NCBI GenBank assembly: GCA_030770545.1
Contig: CM061091.1
Span: 10,534,501 to 10,598,500 of the forward strand
From: Macropodus opercularis
Lineage: Eukaryota > Chordata > Actinopteri > Anabantiformes > Osphronemidae
Length of the DNA: 64,000 nt
Reading direction: 5' to 3'
Part shown: piece by piece, positions 1 through 13,200 of the stretch
How positions within the stretch are numbered: position 1 is the first letter of the stretch
Layout: the number at the start of each line of letters is the position of its first letter
Notes under the pieces: model-generated
Told to the model about the DNA's origin: nothing
Databases searched by the model: none
What the model saw: the letters and a program-made list of their open reading frames with translations, nothing else
Translations under genes and position numbers: made by a program

Positions 1-29
1 CCACATTGAGCCTGGGTCTGCTAAAGGTT

Positions 30-230
30 TCTTCCTCTATAGTGAGAGAGTTTTCCTCTCCACTATATACACAATGTATTGATTGGCTACAATTAAAAGC
101 TTGCTCTATGTGGGATTTGTTGGGTTTAGTTGTGTAAGGTGTTAAACCTTACTTGTAAAATGCTTTGAGATGACTGCTGTGAATTGGAGCTATATAAATA
201 AAATTGAATTGGACTGAATTGAATGAAAAA
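30..230 (+). repeat. Dispersed teleost repeat, 3' end
   Basis: The segment runs from a GGTTTCTTCCTCTATAG-like start, through a 'TGCTTTGAGATGACTGCTGTGA' type motif, to an end of TATATAAATAAAATTGAATT followed by degenerate ATTG units. I recognise this order from a very common fish interspersed repeat whose consensus ends in GCGCTATATAAATAAAATTG. The copy is diverged and carries no coding capacity. The exact family name is not certain from memory. Confidence 0.65.
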
Positions 231-3200
231 CTGGTCACGCAAACGTTTACACACAATCTCACAGCTGCCTCAGTCAGACGTGTATATTTAACAGTGTTCC
301 GGCTGATAAGTCCGCAAGTGCCTGCAGCGTTGAGTCAGTAAAGGCCAGTCGGCCCATGTCAGTGTTAACTGCCGGTCCCCCTGATGGCTCATTCCCCTGG
401 TTACTCTGGAACGAGACCAAAACAAGCCTCAAGACCTTGTCTCACAGCTCAACCGCACAGCACACTGCAGAAAAATTCATGTCATGAGCAGAGTGTTGTC
501 ACTCGTGGCTGATGAGGAACCAGAGTTACCTCGCTTACAGTAATGTACCAAAGAGAAATATAGATTAAATATTGATTCTTTAACCAATAGGTTTAGATGC
601 AGCAGGTAGATGAGAGATAATCTAAATTTACATTAACTAGATTTTAATCACGTTACCTTTGGATAAAGCTTTTCTGAAAAGAGCTGAAGGCGAGGACAGA
701 GTTTTCATCCCACACAATCTCAGTGGAAAGCGTGAACTGACATTTGCACTTTGATATCACTATGATATCAAACCATTTCATAGGGGGATATTCTCTTCGT
801 TTTCGATTTTTGGAGATTGGACGGTAAATACAACTGTGTGATCAGAAAGACATTTTTTGCAGTCCATCATCTTTAGCAGGGCAGGTTTGGCCGCTCTCCA
901 CACTGGATGTATGTTCTGAAGCAGTGCAGTAGAAAATGTTGACTCAGTGCTATAAAAACATCAGGCGGAACAAAGAGAGCCTGTCGAGTCAACAGCCACG
1001 GCCAGAGAGCAGCAAGCACCTTGCTAATCCCGATGTTAAAAGTAAACTTCACTAATTCACAAAACACCCTTATGCAACCGCTTCGACAGGCAGTTGACTT
1101 ACATGACTGTCCTACATCTGTGGAAAACTTCACTCCTGGTTTGTTTCTAGCAACTTATTCCCACATGCTTCAAAAAAAATGTCCACATTATTAGGTGAAA
1201 ACTTTACACTCGAGGACAAGTGATGCAGAGAAAATAATGAGCAGACAGGAGAGAGGTACACAGTTCTCTGGCCATCTCTCCCCCGTGACAGCTTGGACTC
1301 TTTGCTAACTCATTCTGACATTCTGCCTCTTGCATGTCACTCATCTCAGCCTCTGGGTGACAGCCTGTGTGTGTGCAGAGCTGGGCTTGTCAGTGTCTCC
1401 ATGTGCACTCTTATAATCATCTAACCTCGCTTACTGGATGCGCTAAAATCTCCAGCCAGACTCTGAATCACCCATCTCCTTCCCCACTTCTCTGACTCAC
1501 ACCTTTAGCCGCCTCATCACACTATCACCCCCCCAAGACACACACTTCTTCTTTTCTGCTTACATTCTTCATCACTCTGGGATGTGCAAACACACTTGAG
1601 ACAGGGGTCAAGGGAAGTGAGACGATAGGCACCTGCTGGTCCTCAGAAACAGGCTCCAGGCTGGGTGGTGGGGGGGGGGGGTGGCAGAGGAATAATTAGT
1701 CTGCTTTTAGCTCTGTGCTAAAAACAGAAAAGATCCAATCACTTCTCTTTACTCGTATGTGCGATGACTTGACTGATCTTGGTTGTTTGATTGCATAGAA
1801 GAAAAAGTAATTCAGAAAAGCGTCTCATCACATACGTCTATAGACGTCGAGCACTGGTCTGACAAGGCCGGCTTTATGGATCAAGCTGTCACCTTCATCC
1901 GTGTGCCAGGGTTTCAGAAATCTATCCAGTTGAGTTTCTGAATATCAGAGACTCAGTTGAACAAAGAGCTGCTTCAGAGAAACAGGAAATGACAGTGACA
2001 AAGAGAGCCTGTTGATGAGAGGCACAGATCTGCCTAATGAAACCCACACTTCTGTATCCTGGTCGGTGCTGTTCAAGTTTGACAGAAAATAGCGTACGTT
2101 CAGTCACGCCACGCAGCTTGGATGATGTTAAGTGATGTAAACATTAGCCAGACAGACAGACTCAGACACGCAGACAGAGAGGTGACCAGCGTAAAGCATT
2201 CAGCAGCTAAAGAGCCACGTTTCCTTCCAGAGCTGCTCGAGCTCCAACTCCAAATATAATCCGCTGTGTATGAATTAGTCATTGTTAGCGGACAACAACT
2301 TTATCACTAACATGCTTTTGTGGTTTGCTTCCTTATTCCAGTGAACCCCAGCAACATTAGAATCAGAGCCACCATGAACTAACAGATGTTTTAAATCATT
2401 TATTTTAAATTCTGCCTGAAATTTAAACCAAAAGTCTGAGAAGAAGTGAAAAACCTCTTTCTTATATATCTGAGTATTGCCCTCAGAAACACAGTATTTT
2501 TATTATTTATTCTATATTATGATGTGTTTTTATTTTTAAGATTTTTGCTTTGCTTCTTTAACACATTTTCCTCATACAAACTGACAAAACATTCTTCAAA
2601 AAAAAAAAAATTTGATGCAGTCAAATTGCAGACAAGCTATACTTGACCCTTTTTAGAAAACCTTTTTACATTTTATATCTCCACACTCACCCACAACATG
2701 TCATAGTTCTCACCCTCACTTTCATGAAGCGGTACAATACAGTGTTAACAGGAACATCAGAGCTTTTGTGCGAGGAAGTGACAAAGACAATGACTTTATT
2801 AGCTGTTAAATGTCAGAAGCTAATCGCACTGACGTGACATAGCAGCGTCGCATCTGTACGTTACTAATAATAATGTAATGACAGACCTTTTCCTGCAATT
2901 TTCATGCAATCTCTAATCCACATATGTATTTAAATACAGTAGCACACACATCGACATACTGTACTCGATGCTACAATGATGTGAGTTCTGTGTGGTCACA
3001 TACTGTCTCTCTTAATGAAATTATAATGACAACAAAGCAGGTGCTCCTCTTTGAATTTGGGATCATCTGCTGTTTTGTGCTGAGCCTTCTGGGTAATGAC
3101 ATCCCCATCCAATGCCTCTCTCTGTCTGCCCCTCTGGGGCACGAAGCTCTGAATGTACCCAGGAAGCAGGAGTAATAAGTGAAATCTCTTCCCTCTGCTT

Positions 3201-3819
3201 TAATCATAATAGGAGTTATCTGGTGTGTAATTTGTGACTGGGTGGCATCTAAATAAAACCCCTTTCAACCCTCCCACTCTTCACATTTGCGCAGACACAT
3301 GTTTGGCTTCTGGTTTCCCTGCATGAGGAAACAGGCAGCCTTTGATGTTCCCGCTCCGTCATAAATTGCAACGGCAGAGGAGAACAGCACAAAACTGTAA
3401 CAGTGTGCAAAGAGGTTCTTATCGGTGTACAGCTGTTTGATGTTATTCAGAGGGGAGAGTCATCCTTCCTGCAGTCAGCCCAACAACTCCAGGAAGGATC
3501 TCGCCCTGCCGTCGAATGTGTGCACCACAAACCATCCGTTTTTCAGTTTTCACTAGATTCAGTCTTCATGTCCGTTTTGTGCTTTGATGATCAACTTCTC
3601 AAATCCGCGCAATGTTGTACCAGCAAGAAACCTACAATATACAGAATGATCAGATCAGTTCTTCATGCAAACACAAAGTAAACAAGCTATTAATTAGAGA
3701 CCACAGAGGTAACAAGCACAGAAGTGTTTCAGATTGTCAAAGAAATATGTAAGCTTATACGTCTTGTCAGTGATTCCTGACCTTTAACCTCTCTGTCCTT
3801 CTCTTGTCTCTCTTCTCAG
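231..3819. other. Noncoding DNA upstream of the tnfaip8l3 terminal exon
   Basis: I see no recognisable coding exon here. The stretch is probably intron of tnfaip8l3, because the exon at 3820 starts with an acceptor in codon phase 1 and therefore needs an upstream coding exon. That exon may lie here unrecognised or before the window. It contains a 12-G run at 1670-1681 and an A run near 2599-2611. The short open frames look random: they lack codon bias and splice context. Confidence 0.5.
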
Positions 3820-4382
3820 GGCAGGAGAGTTTTAATTCTCGCTCTTTGGCACTGCAGGCCCAGAAGAAGATTCTGAGCAAGATGGCAACCATGGTAGTGG
3901 CCAACATGCTGACCGACGACACAAGCTCAGAGATCTTGGATGAACTCTACAAGACGAGTCGTGAGTTCACCAAGAGCAAGAAGGAAGCCCACAAAATCAT
4001 CAAGGACGTCATCAAGATCGCCCTGAAGATAGGCATTCTGTACCGCAACCACCAGTTCAGCCCCGACGAGCTGGACACAGTGGAGCGCTTCAAGAAGAAG
4101 ATGAACCAGGCGGCCATGACGGCAGTGTCCTTCTACGAGGTGGAGTACACCTTTGACCGAAATATTCTGTCAGAGCTCCTGCTGGAGTGCAGGGACCTGC
4201 TTCACGCGTTGGTCGAGCAGCACCTGACCGCGCGGTCACATGCGCGCATCGATCACGTTTTCAATCACTTCGCCCACGGGGAGTTCCTGGCCGAGCTGTA
4301 CGGGGATGGAGACGAGTACAGACTCTCTCTGAGGAAGATCTGCAACGGCATCAACAAATTGCTGGATGAAGGAACGCTTTAA
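3820..4382 (+). CDS. tnfaip8l3: TNFAIP8-like protein 3 (TIPE3), terminal coding exon, 5' partial
   Basis: This is the final coding exon of a TNFAIP8/TIPE family protein, about 186 residues plus the stop. The acceptor CTCTTCTCAG ends at 3819 and the exon begins in phase 1, so the N-terminus comes from an upstream exon I could not place. The exon covers nearly the whole family domain, an all-helical fold around a hydrophobic lipid-binding cavity. It starts with the family signature SLALQAQKKILSKMA, then DDTSSEILDELY, KKEAHKIIKD, ILYRNHQFS and VSFYEVEYTFDRN, and ends GINKLLDEGTL. VSFYEVEYTFDRN matches TNFAIP8L3 better than TNFAIP8 or TNFAIP8L1, which have VSFHQV. The neighbour scg3 agrees with the human locus. 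In mammals TIPE3 transfers phosphoinositides and promotes PI3K-AKT signalling. An in-frame ATG at 3804 lies inside the intron and is not expected to be used. Confidence 0.9.
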
Positions 4383-4772
4383 CCTCTCACACCTGACCTT
4401 GTTCACGTCTAGCTTTTTCCTCCTCTTGGCCCTTTTCTTGCTGGTCCCTTCTGCTGCCCCTCCTGCTCGGCCCTGACTGCTCACTTCTCTGTTATCCCTC
4501 CCATTTTTTGCTTTTGTCTTCCTGTTTCTTCTGCATCCATTCCCATGGAGCTAGTCGCTGCTGCGGTACAAAGAGGGAATTTTTTTAGACTGTCTTTCTG
4601 TGGATGATTGCTGCACACTGTTTCACCTTTAATGGATTACGGCATTCCAGTTTAACCTCTCTGTGTGCACAAACGTATTATACCAATGGCCAAAAAAACA
4701 TATGTTGGGTATATCTGGATATGAAAGAAAATTAGTAATAGTGATCAGTCTCTCTGTCTCTTTCTCTCGCTC

Positions 4773-4805
<33 letters not shown>

Positions 4806-5400
4806 GCAAATATATCTGTATGGGATTCTCTTGAATAATGTGTTTGATATGCAGATTTAGTTTAAAAATCAAAAATTGAAAACCCTCATTTTCAAAAGAT
4901 TTTCAGTTGACTTTTCAGTCTTCATATGAACACTAATCTGTACTAATCTATACATAGCATAAATATATCCATTCTTTTTCTGGAAGATCTTGCCAAAGGA
5001 GAACCATCTCAGCAGCACATAGAGGTGTCCTTGCAGAGTCTCTGAGATGATAGTACATCAAGGTACAAATGACTGAAATGTGGGTGCAATACTACTTTTA
5101 AAAGAGTTTTCAGTTTTTGATTTTTTTTTTTATAAATTTGCAAAACATTACCAGAACATGTTTTCACTTTGCCGCTATGGGTCACTGGGTCTAGATTTAA
5201 GGGCAGAAATGGCAACTGTATCCATTTAAAATGGATCTACAACACAATAAAGGGTGTAAATGGTGAAGAGGTCTGAATATTTTGGAAACCATGGTTAAAA
5301 ATCAGCTCTGACATGGTGTGTGTGTGTTTTGTATTTGTGTCAATCTTCTGTATGAGGGTGTAACTCTTATCTTCGTATTAAAGATTTGTTTAAACTATAT
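4383..5400 (+). other. tnfaip8l3 3'UTR with candidate poly(A) signals
   Basis: There is no gene on either strand. AATAAA at 5246-5251 and ATTAAA at 5377-5382 are plausible poly(A) signals for the upstream gene, about 865-1000 bases after its stop. A TG-rich microsatellite, interrupted once by TTT, lies at 4773-4806. Which signal is used cannot be decided from sequence. Confidence 0.45.
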
Positions 5401-5744
5401 TCTTTAAGTCTTTGACATCACTATTTTGAAATAAGCAAGAAAATATATTGTGATCATTCTTGGTTCATGAGATATCTGGACTGTTCTGCTCATGAAAGTA
5501 AATGTGTGATTACTCCGGCTATTCAGCATCCAGTGAAGAATTCACATTTCCTCACACAAACCTGAAGCAGAAAGCCCACTCAGCCGATGCAGTATGTTTT
5601 GTTTTTATTTTTTTCTGGTTCGTTTTGGGCCAACTGCAGCTCAGGTGGGATCTAGTGGTCCCAGCGGTCGTCTAACTAATTCCACTAGTTCCACTAATTG
5701 ATGGAACCAGTGCCTCATTCGCTGGCTCCTCCTGTCATACGTCA

Positions 5745-5900
5745 AAACGTCCTTTGGCAAGACACTGAACCCCAAGTTGTCCCACAGTGAGTCAGGCCAG
5801 CTGCACGGTAGCTCTGCCATCTGTGTGTGTGCGCGTGTGGCCGAATGAAAAGCAGGGTAAAGATGCTTTGGGTACCAATGTGATAGACGGCAAGTGAAAG
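5745..5900 (+). repeat. Degenerate short interspersed repeat
   Basis: The segment includes TTTGGCAAGACACTGAACCC, then GTTGTCCCAC, a GTGTGTGTGCGCG run and GTAAAGATGCTTTGGGTACC. This order (GGCAAGACACTgAACCCC ... GTGTGTGTG ... GTAAAGcGCTTTGgG) is that of a widespread short fish repeat. It is heavily mutated and has no coding potential. The family name is not assigned. Confidence 0.5.
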
Positions 5901-8900
5901 CATAATATATCTTTAAGATGGCAGAGTCAATCATAATAACGATTTAATCACGATGAATCAGTGAATAATGGAATGTGGTGATTTTAGTTGCTACATTCAC
6001 ACTTACTACAAGTCCTAGAAACAAAGCAATACTTCTAAACTAGCCCACATCTATTTTCACAATCTGAACAATACTAAAAGACAGAACAGACTAACAAAAT
6101 AAATTAAAATCCCCCCACATGAGCTCAAACAGAGTGGAGAGTGAAGAGAGCTGATGGCGTGAGAGGTCACATGCCTCCTCGGCAGGACGTGTCCTTGAGG
6201 AACTCAGAGAACTGGTGGTTTATTTACTGTGACGGCCTGGAGGTGGCACAGCCAGTCACAACAATTAAATAAAAAGCTAATTATCAACCAGCGTTCTGCA
6301 GTGTAGCAGATGTGCAGTGGCATTTCACCCACAATTAAACTGCATTAAATTAATCTGCTTGTAAACAACGTGGATGGTTTGCCCTTCAACTACTGCGCGT
6401 TCTCTGCTGTGTTAAAGAGGAAGGGCTTGGTGACCCCTAGTGGTGCGGATGGATGTTTCACAGGCTGGCAAATGTCAGTCAGATTTCCCATCAACGTTAT
6501 CAACAGGATTTTATAGCATGTCCTCTGTAAAATTGTTCTAAGACTGCTGGTAAAAATGAAAACAGCTCAAATGGAACCTATTGCACAGGTCTGGTGACCA
6601 CAGATAACGATCTAAAGAAGATAAGGAATCAGGGTGTCCACACAATGGCTGTTTGTTCCCAATGACCAGAGGGTGTCTTGGACAATATTGAACAAATTAA
6701 GTGTCTCCAACATGCGGTTTGCAGAGGCTATAAATATCTGACATATCAAACAGCCTCCACCCCCTCCGTAGGTTTCCTCTGACATGAATCCTCAAGTCAC
6801 CTCTCCACCCTTTGAAGTCCTACCAACAATTTGCCATTGGGTCTGATTTAGGGAACACATTCCTGTTCTTCCATCTATGCCTTGTTGTCTGGGGGCAGCC
6901 TCTGTTTAGACTTTTCAAAAAGAGAGAGAGAACTTACAAAGAACAGGAAAAAGACAAGCAAATACCATGAGAGCACCCAGCAGCTATCCACCCACTCACC
7001 CAGATTCAAATTCTCTCTGTTGGAAAGACAAAGAAATTATGTGCTGATTCCTACTGCACTGATTCGATCTTCATACGTGTGACATTGTTAAAAGAGGCTC
7101 AAAGCTCTTTCCGCATCAGTGTTAGCAAAGATAAAGTTTGTGTAGGTCCCTGAACTTAACACAAACATGACCAATGAACATCTTTTACCAAAACAGCAGA
7201 ACTTTGGAAACATATTTTAGGTTTTTCATTCTATTTAACAACAAAAGCAAGACAAGTGTATTCACAAGTGTGCAAATAATGGTGAATTTGTAGTTTTGTC
7301 GCAAATTGGGTTATCACCACTCCTCAATATTTATATTTGTTTATGGTTGACGCCCATCAGGTTCTTCACTGGGAATCATTATAAAAATGTATCAAAGGTA
7401 GCTTGTAGCTTCTTTGTTTCCCCACGTTATTATGAATATATTGGAAAATAGATGCTGAGGTTGGAGCTGCCAGGCAGGAGGTCTAGGGAAAGACCAAAGA
7501 GGAGCTCTATGGATGTAGTGAAAGGGGACATGAAGTTAGTTGGTGTGAGAGAGGAGGAGGCAGAGGACAAGGTTTGATGGAGGAAGATGTCTCGTTGTGG
7601 TGACCCCTAAAAGAGAAAAGCCGAAAGGAACAGAAGAAGAAAAAAATATTAAGTAAGTATAAAAATACTAATAAGTATGGGTATTTCTCTACATTAGGAT
7701 TTATATCACATGCATAGTTTTACATAAATCGAGATAATCAAAGAACTTTATCTACAAATATACATTGGACTTTATTTTACTTTAAATGTTGAAATCTCCT
7801 TTGGCCTGCAGCAGTGATAAATTCGGTTTAGACCTGAAAAAATAGTGTATTTATACCTTCTTTATTATTTTATCTATATGTCCAGGCTATGAGCTGCTTT
7901 GTCACAAATCATCTGGTGCACACTAAAGTAATGTACTTTACTGTATGAAAAACTGTATGGCATAATTCTGCAATATTTCATTTAAAAAAATATAAAAGAC
8001 TTATTACTGCAGCAAGACTTATTGAATTTCCTTTCGCTTTTCTGAAACAAAGTTTTGTCAAAAAGACTGCATAACTGTAATAACAGCTAGTTAACAGAAG
8101 ATGTCAGCAGCTTAGCACATTACGGAAATGGTGATGAAATGAGCTGAGGCTGACAGGACACAGATCAGGAAAACAACCAGACACGAAGGATGAATATGAA
8201 TATGGTAAAATACATTTGGGAGTTGGGAGGGTGAAGTGATGGTGAGCAGCAGCACCACAACGTCCCTTTTGCCTTGCTTTCCTTTTGTTGAGTGATTTCT
8301 GCTTGGATTCGTCCTTTGTGTTCCCACCACGCTGGATGTCTGATAGGCCTCCTCCTGGCAGTGCCCCTGATCTGCTGAGGCAGGCAGAGGACAGGAAGTA
8401 CAGGCAACCCACAGAGAGTGGCAAACATCCCATCCTGCAGTGCGCACGGTGCTGTGATAGGGGTGAATCAGCTCTACAGTCTCAGCATCTGCAAAACTCC
8501 ACATGTTGAAAACGTGCATTCTGCTGTTTTTGTGTGGATGTCAAAACATTTATTGTACAGTATGCGTGTTGTCTGTTGTGCTCCAGGTTCAAGTACAGTT
8601 TTTTCCTTATTGAATAACTTGAATGAATGAAGGCAAGGTAAACAGCAAACTTAATAATTACATTTGCCCTTAGCTAAATTGTGTTTTGTATAATCATCAC
8701 ACTGGCATAGATTTTCACACATGATATACTACAATGCAACACAGTTTGTAAAGAAAAGGGTTCAAACTAATAAAAGATTCTATTTTGAGATCACTTTGTA
8801 GGTTTTTGTGGACTGTATGATTATCTTAAACATATAAATCACATAAACACTTCTTTAAGTAAAGTGTTTATTTCAATTTACCACTTGTCAAAATAAACAG

Positions 8901-9900
8901 ATGTCCAATGTGAACTGGCATTACTGCAGGGTGTATTATTTTTTAATGGGCATAAGCCAGAGGATTTACAGTGAATGTCACATTATCCAAATCATAAGCC
9001 CTAATGCTACTAATGATTTGCTCTCTGCATCCATCCAGACAGCCTGCTGTGAACGAGTCCCACCACACTCCACTACCTCTGTTCATCCTGTGAGATGTGA
9101 AATACGAGCATCCTATTATAATCGCATGTTGCTTAATATGTGTCACCTTTTAACGAGAAATTCGATTTCTTTTGTTTTTATAGGTCAGGAGAACTTCAGC
9201 ACTCCATCTGTAAAGTCCGATAATAAAAATGGAAAAATAAACCCTTCGTTTTATGTGACAACCTGAATAGATGACTGGAAACTGAACATAACAGCTGAGT
9301 CCTGCGTAAAATGCCTAATGTACTGATCTTATCGAAATGAGGTGGTCACCACCCCCTCACTTGTTTGTGTGTCTGATTGTTCGCCGTTTTAATAACCGTT
9401 GCTATTGACCGGGCAGTGGAAGATCTACAATCGTGACGCAGGTTGCGTATGACGCACGGAATGGGCGGATTTTCTGCTCTAACGCTGCAAAGAATATGTA
9501 GCGATTGATTTTTGTTTGCTTTACGCTTAGCACCGCAGGGATATGGGTCAACAGTTAAGCATATTCTGTGCATCTATACACGTGTTAGAGTTACAAGAAA
9601 TGCAAGCAATTTTTGTGAATGATGGTTTATGAAAATTCACTGCATTCTACTTTTTTTGAAAAAACCTGCATTATTATAATTATTTCAACTGCAACACTGA
9701 TATTAGGTGTATGTGAAATGTGTACTTTATGTTGTTAGCAGATCAGCAACAAATGTAATGTTTTTAACACCAGCTCACTAAGATGGACACTTTTTGCAGT
9801 GTCCTCATCCTCTTCGTCTTCCGTCTCCGCCCCCTCTGGAAAGACAGAAGGGGCAGGTCCTCTTCTAGAGCTCTTTTACTCCCTTGGCAGGTGATGCTAT
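5901..9900. other. Intergenic region between tnfaip8l3 and scg3
   Basis: No exon is recognised on either strand. A LINE relic is annotated separately at 7446-7646. Open frames around 8104-8519 and 8901-9266 show no family motif and no codon bias. Two TGACGCA motifs (9434-9440 and 9450-9456) resemble CRE/AP-1 half-sites and may belong to the distal scg3 promoter. Confidence 0.4.
7446..7646 (+). mobile_element. LINE retrotransposon 3' end relic (RT C-terminus plus tail)
   Basis: One frame starting ATGCTGAGG at about 7453 reads LELPGRRSRERPKRSSMDVV, then a DM..VGV..EEAED block, an in-frame TGA, WRKMSRCGDP and a stop. This matches the C-terminus of reverse transcriptase from non-LTR elements common in fish (pattern xVPGRRxRGRPxxRWMDVVxEDMxxVGVxxEDAxDRxxWRxMIRCGDP). 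The DNA then ends GCCGAAAGGAACAGAAGAAG and an A-rich run, the usual 3' tail. It is a 5'-truncated dead copy, with the internal stop replacing an expected Arg. RTE-type is my best guess for the clade; it was not verified. Confidence 0.7.
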
Positions 9901-9965
9901 AGCTCACTCGGGGCTTGGAGAGCCTCCTAACTTATCTGATTATAATTACAGAGGGGTGACCTGGT

Positions 9966-10127
9966 TTCAGCACCGCGGCGCGTCAACAGCTCCGTTTCAC
10001 TGCAAACATTAAGCCAGTAGTTCCCAGCTCCGGTGCATTTGAACCGCGGGTACCCAGGGCGCCGCGTCCACGGCACTTTCAGCACCAGCGGTCAGCTGGA
10101 AGCGGAGCTGTCCACACATTCAGCACT
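9966..10127 (+). promoter_or_regulatory. scg3 promoter/5'UTR with REST (NRSE/RE1)-like half-sites
   Basis: TTCAGCACC, the left half of the REST element, occurs perfectly at 9966-9974 and again at 10078-10086. The near copy TTCAGCACT lies at 10119-10127. In the second copy a right-half core GGTCAGC follows at 10090-10096, giving TTCAGCACC-N3-GGTCAGC; the canonical site is TTCAGCACC-N2-GGACAGCGCC. The cluster is 80-240 bases before the scg3 ATG. REST silencing of neuronal and neuroendocrine secretory genes is well known, so such sites would suit scg3. Function is inferred. Confidence 0.5.
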
Positions 10128-10206
10128 TTGTCTTTGGAGGAGAGAACCAGACCACATACCACCAACCAGCCAGGGGATATCTTCACCCCGGACAACGTCT
10201 ATCAGG

Positions 10207-13200
10207 ATGGCGTCAAAATATGTTGGCCTTTTCATCCTTTTCCAAATTGTATTCCTGAACGTAGTGAGCCAGACATCTGCCTTTCCCACACCTACAGCCT
10301 CAGCGGATGGTGAGTTGGCCTTTAACCGTTTGATGAAATAAACTAGACCTTCACTGTAGTCTAATATATAGAAATATTATTTGGAAAAGGTGGATTTTGC
10401 AAATGTCAGAAAGTGTAAGAAGGTCTTAAAACTCCATTCACACAAGTTGCATCATAGAATCGTATATGAGCACGTAGATATTCTGGAGAGAGATTTAAAA
10501 TAGATCTGTAAATTATAAAATATGCAGATTATTCTCTCTCTCTTTTTAACACATTCATTGGGGAGATGTTATCTTAAATTCGCTATAAACGTGCTGACTA
10601 ATAAAATATAACAAAGTCTTGAAGTGCCTTCAAAGTTCAGCTGCAGCTCAGTTGACACTGACTGGGTTTCTAACCAAGCCTGGCCGCTTGTGGTCTATTT
10701 TCGCCGCAGGTTAATCTTTTGTTTGATAATCCGATTAAGATCTGCCTCTGTGGTAAGTTGGAACAGCAGAAACAACCACATCAGTCTGCAAGTGTATAAA
10801 ATGGTTTTTAAAAAACTATTTCAAAAACGTGCTGCTTTTCATACAGTTTGCTTTTAAACAAAATCAAAAGCCTGCTTTGAGCAATGTGTTTTTTGTATTT
10901 CTTTTCTTTCCTGATGCAGATAAAACGGTGTACAACAGACAGCTGACAGAAGAAAGACCCCTACAAGAGCAGGTGAGACCCATTCAGTGTCTTTTCCACT
11001 ATATGGCAAATTTATTTTGCACTTCTTAACAGTCTTGTTATTGGCTGTGCAACCACCATAAATCACAGCTTATCCAGTGTCGGAGAGATGATTGGTTTAA
11101 TGTGTGTCATTTCGCCAGATTGCTGAGGCGGACAGTGTGAAGGCTGCAGTTCAGTCAGCTGGTAAGAGGAACATTATACTGCCAGTCAATTAATGACTCC
11201 TGGGTTAGTGATGCTGCATTTCCAGTAACACAGGCTTCGTATGTACTGAGAAACAACAACCACACTGAGAGAGGTTCTTCTTCACCACTTGTGTTTCTCT
11301 GGTGTGATTCGTTTTTGTTTCAGAGAGCAAGCGTCCCACTAGCTCCAAGGTCACAGAGTCACAGCAGGACCGTGACGACTTGACTGTGCTCAAGTCACTG
11401 GCTGATGGCCAGAACACAAAGGAGAATGCAGAGGTAATGTCCAAGGCCGTCCAGTACGTTCCAGACGAGTCGGATTCCACCAAGAGCCGACGTCTGGTGG
11501 AGGACTACGACTCCACCAAGAACGGGATGGACAATGGCAAGTACCAGGGTACGCAGACCTGTCACAGTCCACCTTGCACTAACAGGTCCCATCCTGGCAG
11601 CGCCGGGAAAAGTACAGTAGGTTAAGTTGTTGACAACTGAGCCTTTCTGGCTGTGTGACTGAGGGCAGGGCCACGTGCTTCTGTCTGTCACTGGTTGGCC
11701 ACCAGGCAGACATTTTAAGAAAGACTAGGCAGAGAAATCATGCGCTTGTGACGAGGATAAGCAGAGACACACAGAAAGAGTCAACGACAGAGCACGTGCC
11801 TGTGAGAGAAAAAGATTATCCTCCCTCTCTGTAGCAGTAGCAAAGCTGGGTTTTATTTATAGAAAACAAGTAAATGCACAGCTTAGATTCCAGCATAACC
11901 TCATGTCCATTTCCCGTTAAAGCATATTGGTTTTTTTACAGTACTCACAATGGTTTTCAGTAAACCAGCACACATTTCACTGTGCATGGGTGCAATCTGA
12001 TATCCAGTCGTCAGCATCAAGCAGAGCCTCTGAGGTGAGGTGACTCAGACTCACATCGTTGAGTGCTCGATTCCATCGATTCATGCTGTCAAGCCTGGCA
12101 ATGACAAGCGGCTCATCAGGTTACGCTTTATCTAAATTTGGCGAGCACAGTCTGAATTTTCAATTCTTATTTTTCACAGTGAGGCAGAAATAGTTCCGGC
12201 ATTTGAGCTTAAAGTACCTCACAAATGATTCAACCCATCAACGCCGGCGAATGTATTTTGGCACAGCTCATTTTTATTGTGTGTGTGGTTGTTTGGAAGC
12301 AGCAGGGATCGTTGTGTAACAGTCAAGCTGTAATAGTTGCACATTTCCTTCTCTGTGGTGCAGATATTGATACGTTGAATGTGAGGAGAAGACAGTATGA
12401 ATCATTTATTACTGTGCTTGTCCTGCCTAACAAGAAAAGGATTATTTTTTAGCTCCAGGTTATACATTTTTATTTAATAGAAAAACTAAGAAGAAACAGG
12501 AAATACACAAAATCATGCACAAATTGCTTTTAAATATCAAAAAGTGTAAAAACACATTTCGTTGCTATGATGACATATATGTTATCTCCATTCAGATGAT
12601 CCAGAAAGCTTCCGTCAGGTTGATGGCACTCCACTGACAGCAGAAGACATTGTCCAGAAAATTGCAAACAAGATCTACGAGGAGGATGACAGAGGGGTGT
12701 TTGACAGAATTGTCTCCAAGCTGCTCAAACTTGGGCTGGTAGGTTCTGAGCTTGTTCTGTTATATGCAGTTTGGATTTGACAGCATGTGGCATGACATTT
12801 TCTCAACAGGAGCCCTTCCTCGTGTGAATTGTGTTTTGTTCTGTCGTTTCAGTTGTAAATTACTTTTGCGACACCCAATGAGGTGACTCAATAAAGTCTG
12901 CCAGTGCTCAAATTACTCCCTGAGATGGTTCTCACACTGACACTAATACAAGTTTTTCAGGTCTAGCACATCTTCCAATTTTTGCTTTTCTTTTGTGGTT
13001 TTCTGCAGATCACAGACAGCCAGGCAGACACTCTGGAGTACCAGGTGGCCGAGGCGCTCCAGGACCTCATCGCCAAGAACGCCAAGAACAACGAGATTGA
13101 AGGCGCAGAGAGCAACGGCCAGGAAACCAAAGAAGAGCAGGGGGACCAGGGTTCAGACGCGAACATGGTAAAGCTGCATTTTAAAGTTAATGAGAACAGT

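Noticed and set aside
3804..3819. In-frame ATG giving MSLFSG before the tnfaip8l3 exon
   Set aside because: It lies in the polypyrimidine tract and acceptor of the intron (CTCTTCTCAG), so it should be spliced out unless an alternative start is shown.
8104..8519. Overlapping minus-strand open frames of 87-135 residues
   Set aside because: No domain, no splice context, no codon bias and no recognisable family.
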